DNA of 24,232 nucleotides, taken from assembly GCA_046538945.1 (NCBI GenBank), contig JBKHHW010000035.1, forward strand, positions 1-24,232. Direction: 5' to 3'. The stretch comes from JAEZKC01 sp046538945 (GTDB lineage: Bacteria; Fibrobacterota; Chitinivibrionia; Chitinivibrionales; Chitinispirillaceae). Under the pieces are notes generated by a model, which worked only from the letters and a program-made list of their open reading frames with translations, did not search any database and was not told the origin of the DNA. Positions 7,070-14,297 of this stretch are shown here, in pieces (position 1 is the first letter of the stretch; the number at the start of each line of letters is the position of its first letter). The position numbers were made by a program, and so were the translations under genes.

Positions 7070-8012
7070 AAGATATTCCGCACTTATACTGTTTCTGAGT
7101 TTATTGGTCCCGGGCGTGGGTGCACAGTCTGTATCGGTAAACCGGGACAGCATTACCGTGGGAGACACGTTTAATCTGAATGTCACTTTAACCGTTCCCA
7201 GCGAAAGCGATGTCATTTCACCAGACATTGAAAAAGATTTCGGGGATCTTGTGGTGCGGGATATGAACAGCGGCAGAAAAGAGGGCTCCAAAGAAGACAC
7301 TCTTACATACAATTATATTATGACAACCTACGAACCGCAGAACTGCACCATACCGAAGCTCCCGTTCATTACCGGCGCCGATTCGACCTCCGACACGCTC
7401 CTTACCCAGGCGGTTCCCATCCATGTTCTTTCTGTTCTCCCCTCCGACTCGAATGTGACCTTGAAGGATCTCAAAGCTCAGCAGCGTGCGGGAAAAGCGC
7501 CTCTGTGGTGGCTCTGGATTGTCGCGGCGGTCACATTGGCAGGGCTCATTCTCCTGGCCAAGCGCCTTTTGACCAAGACAAAAGCCAAAGTACTTCCGGT
7601 TATCCCGCCCAAACCACCCTATGAGGAGGCTGTGGAAGCGCTCGAAAAACTTAAAAAAAGAAATCTCATTCAGCATGGATACATACAAGAGTATGTGTTT
7701 GAGCTTTCCGAAATATTCAAAAGATACCTGGGCCGACGATATGAAGTGAACGCGTCGGAATTCACCACGGAAGAGATGATCGACTGGCTCGACACCGCCA
7801 CCATGGCAAAAGAGCTGAAAATGAATGCGGAATGGTTCTTCCGCACTTCGGATCCGGTCAAGTTTGCCAAATGGATACCCGAGATGCAGATAATAAATCG
7901 TTTTCTCAAGGAAGTGGAGGCGTTTCTGGAAGCGACCAAACCGGTTCCAGCCAGCGCTGAAAACGAGCAGAAGGAAACCGCGACAACACAGAAAACGGAG
8001 AACAAGGCATGA
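7062..8012 (+). CDS. Small BatD-like membrane protein at the head of the Bat genes
   Basis: A 316-aa envelope protein. Residues 1-21 form a signal peptide. Residues 22-145 form a beta-rich Ig-like segment (VSVNRDSITVGDTFNLNVTL resembles the BatD repeat start). Residues 147-167 form a membrane helix, and about 150 residues of mostly helical cytoplasmic sequence follow (IFKRYLGRRYEVNASEFTTEE), ending in a Lys/Glu/Thr-rich tail. This layout repeats in miniature that of the BatD half of the fused protein encoded downstream, so it is probably a paralogue (BatX or DUF4381-like proteins occupy this place in Bacteroidota). A GGAG lies six bases before the start, which sits inside the DUF445 gene; the stop overlaps batA (ATGA). 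It probably belongs to the Bat complex; function is inferred from context. Confidence 0.75.
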   Translation: MDRRYSALILFLSLLVPGVGAQSVSVNRDSITVGDTFNLNVTLTVPSESDVISPDIEKDFGDLVVRDMNSGRKEGSKEDTLTYNYIMTTYEPQNCTIPKLPFITGADSTSDTLLTQAVPIHVLSVLPSDSNVTLKDLKAQQRAGKAPLWWLWIVAAVTLAGLILLAKRLLTKTKAKVLPVIPPKPPYEEAVEALEKLKKRNLIQHGYIQEYVFELSEIFKRYLGRRYEVNASEFTTEEMIDWLDTATMAKELKMNAEWFFRTSDPVKFAKWIPEMQIINRFLKEVEAFLEATKPVPASAENEQKETATTQKTENKA

Positions 8013-9013
8013 GATTCAAGGATCCTCAGTTTCTTTTTCTGCTCCTGCTCTGGATTCCCATGATCTGGCTTTATGTGGTCAGAGAAAGGAAAAGCAATGT
8101 CACCATTCGCTTTTCCGATCTTTCCCTACTCAAAAAACTGCCCGGCTCACCGTTTCTCAAAAGCCGGCATGTTCTTCCGGTTCTGAGGATGCTGGGATTC
8201 GGTTTTCTGGTCATCGCGCTTGCCCGTCCCCAGCAGGGGCAGACCGAAACAGAACAGACCACCGAGGGAATAGACATAATGCTTGTGGTGGACATTTCCG
8301 CAAGTATGAAGTCTCTCGATTTCAAACCGGAAAACAGGCTTGCCGTTGCCAAACAGCGAATCAAGGAATTCATAAACAAGCGGGAACACGACAGAATCGG
8401 CCTGGTATTGTTCGGAGCACGCGCCTACACCCGCTGTCCCCTCACTCTCGACTACAGTGTGCTGCATCAGATGGTGGATGAGATCGATTTTGCGGATTTC
8501 TCACATCAGACTGCCATCGGAACAGCTCTGGCCACCGCGGCCAACCGGCTGAGGGAGTCTTCGGGGAAAAGCAAGGTGATCATTCTTCTGACCGACGGGG
8601 CGAACAATACAGGCGACATACCGCCTATGACCGCCGCGGAAGCTGCAAGTGAGCTGGGGATGAAAATCCACACTATAGGAGTGGGAAAAGAGGGACAGGT
8701 TCCTTTCCCTGTACAGATGGTGAACAGGTTCACCGGAGAAAAGGTCGAACAGGTAAAAATGCTGGAATCGGACCTGAACGAGGAGGAGCTTGCCTCTATC
8801 GCTCAAACCAGCGGCGGAACTTTTTTCCGAGCGAAGAATTCAGAAGCCCTGAAAGACATTTATGATCAGATCGACAAAATGGAAAAAACCGAAATCAAGG
8901 CTCTGAGCTATACAACGTATTCAGAACATTTCTACCTGTGGCTCTGGATCGGCTTTCTTCTGCTGATCGCGGAAATGATTCTTCAGAAAACAGTTTTCAG
9001 ACGTATACCGTGA
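8009..9013 (+). CDS. batA: BatA, VWA-domain membrane protein
   Basis: A 334-aa inner-membrane protein with two N-terminal helices (about 8-24 and 56-72), a von Willebrand A domain (about 88-290) and a C-terminal helix (about 307-326). The MIDAS metal site is complete: D95-x-S97-x-S99 (VVDISASM), T168 in HQTAIGT, and D196 in LLTDGANNTGD. The N-terminal pattern FKDPQFLFLLLLWIP and the ARPQ motif after helix 2 are typical of the BatA/BatB family. The VWA domain is expected in the periplasm, binding partner proteins through a metal ion. Bat proteins are linked to oxidative-stress tolerance and virulence in Bacteroides and Leptospira. The start overlaps the upstream stop by ATGA. It is a paralogue of the next gene. 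Confidence 0.93.
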   Translation: MRFKDPQFLFLLLLWIPMIWLYVVRERKSNVTIRFSDLSLLKKLPGSPFLKSRHVLPVLRMLGFGFLVIALARPQQGQTETEQTTEGIDIMLVVDISASMKSLDFKPENRLAVAKQRIKEFINKREHDRIGLVLFGARAYTRCPLTLDYSVLHQMVDEIDFADFSHQTAIGTALATAANRLRESSGKSKVIILLTDGANNTGDIPPMTAAEAASELGMKIHTIGVGKEGQVPFPVQMVNRFTGEKVEQVKMLESDLNEEELASIAQTSGGTFFRAKNSEALKDIYDQIDKMEKTEIKALSYTTYSEHFYLWLWIGFLLLIAEMILQKTVFRRIP

Positions 9014-9020
9014 GGAAGAT

Positions 9021-10043
9021 ATGCGATTCGGAAATCCGGAATTTTTTCTCCTTTTACTCCTTCTGCCGCTGCTGATTCTCTTTTTCGTCTGGGTGTACAG
9101 GCGCAAAAAAGCAGCGATGGAGCGCTTTGCGTCCGCTCCTCTGATAAAGAAACTGAGCACTTCAGCCGGTCCGTCGCGGTATATACTGAAAAGCTTTCTT
9201 TTCTGTTTCTTTACCTTATTTCTCATACTCGCACTGGTTAGGCCACGGTTCGGAGTGAAAATGGAAATGGTGGAAAGAAAGGGTGTGGATGTCATGGTCG
9301 CCCTTGATATTTCCCACAGCATGCTGGCTCAGGACCTGACCCCCAGCCGTCTGGAAAGGGCCAAACTTGAAATCCGCAAGTTCATCCGCCTGCTCAAAGG
9401 AGACCGGGTCGGTCTTATTATTTTCGCCGGAGAAAGTTTTGTGCAGTGTCCGCTCACGCTGGATTACGGAGCGGCAAACCTTCTGCTTCAGTCTGTAAGG
9501 TCCGACTGGGTGCAGATTCAGGGTACGGCTCTGGCCGATGTTATAAAGCAGGCCACGAAGGCTCTGGGAACAAAGCGCAAGAAGCACAAAGTACTTGTGA
9601 TTCTCTCTGACGGAGAAGATCACGAAGGAAATGTGGAGGAAGCGGCCAAGGAAGCCAGAGAGAACAATGTGATCATTTACACCATAGGTATCGGATCGAA
9701 AACCGGTGTTCCCATACCCATGAGCAGCGGAAGCAACAACGTACAATACAAAAAAGATGATTCAGGGAATCTGGTGATGACCCGCCTCAATCCGCTGGTA
9801 CTCGAGAAGATCGCACTAAAAACCAATGGTAAGTACTTTCATGCCGGAACAAACCTCGATCTCAGCAGGATCTATAACGAAATCGCAAAGATGGAGAAAA
9901 ATGAATTCGGGATGAACAAAACCGTTTCCTATGAAGAACAGTACCAGATATTTCTCCTCTTAGCACTGCTCTTCCTGCTCGCCGAATACTTCGTATCTGA
10001 AAGAGCAAGGAAAAAAATTGTCTGGAAAGGTCGGTTTGAATGA
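9021..10043 (+). CDS. batB: BatB, VWA-domain membrane protein
   Basis: A 340-aa protein with the same plan as BatA: two N-terminal membrane helices (about 8-26 and 56-73), a VWA domain (about 88-290) and a C-terminal helix (about 307-326). MIDAS residues are present: D96-x-S98-x-S100 (ALDISHSM), T169 in IQGTALAD, and D197 in ILSDGEDHEG. The GEDHEG sequence after the MIDAS aspartate and the PIPM/LNPLVLEKIA stretch separate BatB from BatA. The start has GAGG five bases upstream, seven bases after batA. It is expected to work with BatA and the TPR proteins in an envelope complex. The last four bases overlap batC. Confidence 0.93.
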   Translation: MRFGNPEFFLLLLLLPLLILFFVWVYRRKKAAMERFASAPLIKKLSTSAGPSRYILKSFLFCFFTLFLILALVRPRFGVKMEMVERKGVDVMVALDISHSMLAQDLTPSRLERAKLEIRKFIRLLKGDRVGLIIFAGESFVQCPLTLDYGAANLLLQSVRSDWVQIQGTALADVIKQATKALGTKRKKHKVLVILSDGEDHEGNVEEAAKEARENNVIIYTIGIGSKTGVPIPMSSGSNNVQYKKDDSGNLVMTRLNPLVLEKIALKTNGKYFHAGTNLDLSRIYNEIAKMEKNEFGMNKTVSYEEQYQIFLLLALLFLLAEYFVSERARKKIVWKGRFE

Positions 10044-10897
10044 TGAAGCTTCTTTTCAGCGGAAATCTTCTGTCACCTGTTATGGTGCTGCTTTTCATCT
10101 GCAGCTTTGCTGCCACAACTGGAGCAGATGAGATTTTCAGCAAGAACAGAAAAGCAAACAAGCTCTACGAACAGGGCAAGTACGAGGAAGCTCTCAAACT
10201 TTACGAAGATGCCCTTCTTCTTGATCCTTCTGATAACCGTCTCAAGATGAACAAGGGATCAGCTCTGTATAAAAACGGAAACTACGAGGAAGCAGAAAAA
10301 CTCTACAGCGACGCCCTGGCGCAGGAAAATAAGGATATCCTTGCCGATGCGCACTACAATCTGGGCAATATCCTTTTCAAACACGGCGAGCAGCTCGAGT
10401 CCTCTGCGGACCCCTCCGCCAACGAAAAATACCAACAGGCACTCGAGAACTACACCCGCACTCTTGAACTCCGTCCTGAGGACAAGGATGCCAAATGGAA
10501 CCTGCAGCTTGCTCATCAGAAAGTCCAGATGATGAAAGAACAGCAGAACCAGTCCGGTAATGATGAAAAGGATGACAAGAACAAGGAAAAGGACAAGAAT
10601 AAGGAAGAGCAGAAAGATCAGCAAAACGAAAAGCAAAACGAAAAACAGAACGAAAAGCAGCAGAATGAAGATGATCAACAAAAGGAATCCGAGCAGGAAG
10701 AACAAAATGAAGAACAGAATAAAGAGGAGCAAAAGCAGCAGAAGCAGTCTGCGGAAGAACAGAAGCAGAATGAGTCTGATATGAAAAAGGAGGAGGCTGC
10801 ACGGCTTCTGGAACTGTATAGTGATGACGCCGATACGCTCAACAAGCCTAAAAGAAAACTGCCGGCCAGATTCAAACAACCGGAGAAAGACTGGTAA
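10040..10897 (+). CDS. batC: BatC, periplasmic TPR protein with charged low-complexity tail
   Basis: A 285-aa exported protein. A signal peptide covers about residues 1-29. Three TPR-like repeats (about 34-160) follow, with clear motifs such as ANKLYEQGKYEEALKLYEDA and AHYNLGNILF. Residues 164-246 are an extreme Lys/Glu/Gln/Asn low-complexity stretch containing repeats of the form EKQN. A short conserved C-terminal block (EEAARLLELYSDD to the final EKDW) matches how BatC proteins end. TPRs bind partners; BatC is thought to assemble with BatA and BatB. Two adjacent ATGs (10040 and 10043) overlap the batB stop. The low-complexity part makes the plus strand very purine-rich. Confidence 0.9.
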   Translation: MMKLLFSGNLLSPVMVLLFICSFAATTGADEIFSKNRKANKLYEQGKYEEALKLYEDALLLDPSDNRLKMNKGSALYKNGNYEEAEKLYSDALAQENKDILADAHYNLGNILFKHGEQLESSADPSANEKYQQALENYTRTLELRPEDKDAKWNLQLAHQKVQMMKEQQNQSGNDEKDDKNKEKDKNKEEQKDQQNEKQNEKQNEKQQNEDDQQKESEQEEQNEEQNKEEQKQQKQSAEEQKQNESDMKKEEAARLLELYSDDADTLNKPKRKLPARFKQPEKDW

Positions 10898-11668
10898 ATG
10901 GAGTCGCAGTTCAAATTCGCGGAATGGGAAAACGGAAACGAAACGCTGAGAGGCTCACTTCACCTGTGTGATGGTGGGAACAGCCCCTGGGTTATTTTTT
11001 CACATGGTTTCACGGGACATCGCCTCGGCCCCGGTTATTTTTTTGTCAAACAGTCCCGGGCATTGGCAGAAATGGGAGTCTCATCGCTGCGCTATGATTT
11101 CAGAGGCTCAGGAGAGAGTGACGGTAACTTTCAGAACCAGACTTTTCCAACAATGTGTTCAGACCTGCTTTCGGCGACAAATCTCATCCGCACAAATTTC
11201 AGACCTTCTTCACTGTTTCTTTTCGGGCACAGTCTCGGAGGGCTGGTTTCGGCTGAACAAGTTTCACACATCAATGCCCGGGGACTTATTCTACTCTCAG
11301 CAGTCGCGGACCTGTCAAAGCGGGTCAGGCACGTGGACGCCATAAAGGAAAAAGGTCCAGACCAGGAGGGGCTCTATGAGTACGGACCTCACAAAATGAG
11401 CCTGCAGTTTCTTGAAGGGCTCAAAGGTATAGACCCTAAAGCATCGATAAACGGATTCAGCGGAGATGTTCTTGCTTTTCATGGGGATCGGGATGAAACC
11501 GTTCATATCGATGAATCCCGGATGTACATGAATTGGTGTGAGCAGAGAAACCGGGGGGACTTCACATTAGTTACAGTTGAAGGTGCTGATCACAACTACA
11601 CCTCCGTTCAGCATGTGGACACAGTTATCACTACCGTCTGTTCATGGCTCAAGGAGCGGCTGTCATGA
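10898..11668 (+). CDS. Alpha/beta-hydrolase (serine hydrolase)
   Basis: A 256-aa cytoplasmic alpha/beta-hydrolase with a complete predicted triad: nucleophile S112 in GHSLGG, D199 in HGDRDETV and H232 in GADHNY. The oxyanion-hole loop is HGFTGHR (36-42), and RYDFRGSGES (65-74) is the family-typical strand 4 loop. It resembles the esterase/acyl-peptide-hydrolase-like group (cinnamoyl esterase-like), but the substrate cannot be inferred. No signal peptide is seen. The ATG follows the batC stop codon directly, and its own stop overlaps the start of the BatD-BatE gene (ATGA), so it is cotranscribed and translationally coupled within the Bat genes. I do not know it as a standard Bat component. Confidence 0.88.
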   Translation: MESQFKFAEWENGNETLRGSLHLCDGGNSPWVIFSHGFTGHRLGPGYFFVKQSRALAEMGVSSLRYDFRGSGESDGNFQNQTFPTMCSDLLSATNLIRTNFRPSSLFLFGHSLGGLVSAEQVSHINARGLILLSAVADLSKRVRHVDAIKEKGPDQEGLYEYGPHKMSLQFLEGLKGIDPKASINGFSGDVLAFHGDRDETVHIDESRMYMNWCEQRNRGDFTLVTVEGADHNYTSVQHVDTVITTVCSWLKERLS

Positions 11669-14247
11669 AAAAAATACTGAGTGCAGTGCTTTTGTCCATT
11701 TGTGGGATCATGGTCTCTGCCAGTGCAGAAGATGTGAAGTTTTCCATAACTACTGAGCGGACCACCGTAACCAAGGGTGAACAGATTCTGCTTGTAGCCA
11801 CACTTGCAAGCCCGAAGGGCATCGGCTCCGCACCCGTTCCAGCACCTCCGTCCAGTGATGATTTCGATCTGCTGAACGTGAGAAGGACCCGGTCTCACTC
11901 CTCGGAAAGAAAAATCATAGGAAACAAGATCGTACAGACTCAAGAAGTACGGGATCAGTTCCTCTACACCATAACGCCCAAAAAAATGGGTTCCTTCAAT
12001 TTTCCTGCTCTCAAAGTCACGCTGGATGGAAAAACATACCAGACCAAACCGATCAGGTTCACTGTGACAGATAAGCCGGTGGAGAATCCTGATGTGAGAG
12101 CCTATCTGCTGATGAACAAGAAAACTCTGTTCTCCGGAGAACAGGGAATTCTCACTCTGAAAATTGCTCAGAAAATGAATTCACCGGTTCAGACCCAAAG
12201 GGGCTACAGTACTGCCATTGAAAGGATTGAAAAAGCATTCGGAAAGGAATTCTCTCTTGACAGGCTCTTCACAGACCAGATCACTACCGATCAGGAGAGG
12301 ATAAACGGAGAACTTCACAACACTTTTTCTCTTCGTTTCGCGGTTTTTGGAATAACTCCCGGGGAATACAAAATTCCCGCCATACCTTTCGAGTACGACG
12401 AGATCCGTCAGTCCAGAAGGCGGCGCACAGACCCGTTTTTCGACAACTTCTTCGATATGGACTTTTTCGGCGGTACCGAAGCGGTCAGAAAAACCGCCTA
12501 CACTCCCCCGCTGACTGTCACAATAAAGAAACTCCCTCCGGCACCGGCAGATTTCAGCGGATCTGTGGGTAAATTCTCCCTGTCGGCAAAGGTTGCCCCC
12601 TCCTCCGTTCCGGCCGGTGAAGCTCTCAATCTCAGAATCACTTTGAAGGGCAATACAAAGGGTGCCAGTATCGGCAACCCTGTCATCCCCGAACTGAAAG
12701 ATTGCGACATCTTCACTCCCGAACGTCACGTGAGAACAGATACCCTCTCATACGGACTGGCAACCAGAAAAACCTACAAATATCTTGTTGTACCCCAGAA
12801 AGAGGGAAATATCTCTCTGGGTCCGATCACCTACTCCTATTTTGATCCCAGCTCGGGAAAATTCAAAACAGCTTCATCAGACCAGCTCACGGTTGAAGTT
12901 ACCCCCGGCAAAGGTGGCCCGCGGGAGCAGACCCGCACTCTCACCCAGGAAGACATCCAGCAAGTGGGCCGGGATATCAGATATATCAAAACGGAATCGA
13001 ATCTAAATCACCAGTCAACCCACCCCTACCGGGAACCGCACTGGTATCTGCTCTTCCCTATTCCGTTTCTGATTCTGGTTTCCGCCATAATCTACAAAAT
13101 ACAGTCAAGCAACAACAGGCAAAACGCCCACAGAAACATCCGCCAGAAAGCTCTCCGGCTTGCCTTGAAGGAACTGGACAAGCTTAAAAGCAGTACGACA
13201 GCTATTTCCAACCACGATTTTCTGGGTAAAGTGGCTCTGACCATCGAAAAGTACATATCTCACAAATTCGGATTCGCGGCCACCGGGCGTACCTTCGAGG
13301 AGCTCAAATCCGAACTGCTTTCCAGAAGCATAGACGAGCAGACAGTCAATGGTTTGACACAGCTTATCGAGAACATCGATGAGTACAGGTTCGGTGGAAA
13401 AACCTTCAATGATGACGGCAGGAAAGATCTGATAATGAAAACCTCCCAGTTTCTGACAAGCATAGAAAAAAAGGTGCAGAAAGACAAAACCGCTGTTTCG
13501 GCAGCCTTGCTTTCGCTAATTTTTTCGGCTCTACTGTTTCCAGCCGTATCTTCTCCCGCTTCAGAATGGTTCAAAAAAGCAAACACGTTTTATGCCGAAG
13601 GAAACTATGACAGCGCACAAGTCTATTATATGAAAATCACCGACTCGGGGATAAACAACAGCGATGTTCTGTTCAATCTGGGAAACACCTGTTTCAGATT
13701 GGGAAAACCGGGACTGGCAAGACTTTACTATGAAAAAGCGGCCCTGATCAGCCCTAATGATCCGGACATCCGGGCAAACATCCGATTTGTCGAAACCAGC
13801 ATCATTGACCGGGTAGCAACTGAACACAATGCCGATTTTCTTACTACCGTTTTCTACAATATCCATACACTTTTCCCTCTGAACCAGCAGCTCTACATAT
13901 CTTTTTTCCTACTCCTGCTGATTGGTGTTCTGATTTCCATAATGCTTTTCAAATCCGGTATGGCCAGACTATGGATCATCTACGCAGTTTCCCTCTGTTC
14001 GCTCCTTTTTGTAATTACAGGAATTTCCGCAGGGTATAAAATTTTCACACTGGAAAACAGACAATATGCTGTTATCCTCACTCCGTCTCTGGATGCGAAA
14101 AACCAACCGCAGGGAAACCAGATCCTTTTCACAGCCCATGAAGGGACCAAGCTCAGAATCCGAAAAACGGTTGAGGACTGGTGTCTGGTCAATCTACCGA
14201 ACGGTTCAAGCGGTTGGGTGAAGAGCAGTTCTCTTGGCAAGATCTGA
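11665..14247 (+). CDS. Fused BatD-BatE envelope protein
   Basis: An 860-aa protein joining two normally separate Bat proteins. The BatD half has a signal peptide (1-21), Ig-like beta repeats (about 22-420, with TERTTVTKGEQILLVATL and the GEALNLRITLKGN repeat), a membrane helix (about 460-479), and a helical cytoplasmic segment (about 490-605) containing IEKYISHKFG. The BatE half starts with a second hydrophobic segment that looks like a retained signal peptide (609-631, ALLSLIFSALLFPAVSSPA). TPR repeats (633-710, NTFYAEGNYDSAQVYY, LFNLGNTCFRLGKPG) follow, then two membrane helices (about 743-762 and 768-790) and a C-terminal SH3-like domain (about 796-860, ending SSGWVKSSSLG). The start at 11665 overlaps the hydrolase stop; a start seven codons earlier is less likely. 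It is probably the scaffold of the Bat complex. Confidence 0.9.
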   Translation: MKKILSAVLLSICGIMVSASAEDVKFSITTERTTVTKGEQILLVATLASPKGIGSAPVPAPPSSDDFDLLNVRRTRSHSSERKIIGNKIVQTQEVRDQFLYTITPKKMGSFNFPALKVTLDGKTYQTKPIRFTVTDKPVENPDVRAYLLMNKKTLFSGEQGILTLKIAQKMNSPVQTQRGYSTAIERIEKAFGKEFSLDRLFTDQITTDQERINGELHNTFSLRFAVFGITPGEYKIPAIPFEYDEIRQSRRRRTDPFFDNFFDMDFFGGTEAVRKTAYTPPLTVTIKKLPPAPADFSGSVGKFSLSAKVAPSSVPAGEALNLRITLKGNTKGASIGNPVIPELKDCDIFTPERHVRTDTLSYGLATRKTYKYLVVPQKEGNISLGPITYSYFDPSSGKFKTASSDQLTVEVTPGKGGPREQTRTLTQEDIQQVGRDIRYIKTESNLNHQSTHPYREPHWYLLFPIPFLILVSAIIYKIQSSNNRQNAHRNIRQKALRLALKELDKLKSSTTAISNHDFLGKVALTIEKYISHKFGFAATGRTFEELKSELLSRSIDEQTVNGLTQLIENIDEYRFGGKTFNDDGRKDLIMKTSQFLTSIEKKVQKDKTAVSAALLSLIFSALLFPAVSSPASEWFKKANTFYAEGNYDSAQVYYMKITDSGINNSDVLFNLGNTCFRLGKPGLARLYYEKAALISPNDPDIRANIRFVETSIIDRVATEHNADFLTTVFYNIHTLFPLNQQLYISFFLLLLIGVLISIMLFKSGMARLWIIYAVSLCSLLFVITGISAGYKIFTLENRQYAVILTPSLDAKNQPQGNQILFTAHEGTKLRIRKTVEDWCLVNLPNGSSGWVKSSSLGKI

Positions 14248-14297
14248 GCGCTTTTTTTACCGGTGAAAAGCAGTATGCAGACTGGAAACCACGTGAT

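Noticed and set aside
10259..10879. Long minus-strand frame of 206 codons, rich in Leu and Phe
   Set aside because: It is the mirror of the purine-rich BatC tail, has no ribosome site, and consists of low-complexity Leu/Phe runs.
13467..13473. A_AAA_AAG slippery heptamer at the BatD/BatE junction, which could end BatD by a -1 shift (stop at 13608-13610)
   Set aside because: The same heptamer occurs by plain Glu-Lys-Lys coding elsewhere, for example in the metH linker near 22085. No upstream ribosome-like stimulator is seen, and the zero frame continues into a good BatE.
13474..13476. GTG as an internal start for a separate BatE
   Set aside because: AAAGG is directly adjacent rather than at proper spacing, so independent initiation is not supported.
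14238..14258. Possible terminator between the fused Bat gene and the kinase (seven Ts at 14252-14258)
   Set aside because: Only a 4-bp stem with a three-base loop or an imperfect stem precedes the T-run, too weak to call.
14181..14297. Extended GTG start for the hybrid kinase
   Set aside because: It overlaps the fused BatD-BatE gene by 67 bases, lacks a ribosome site and adds no recognisable domain.
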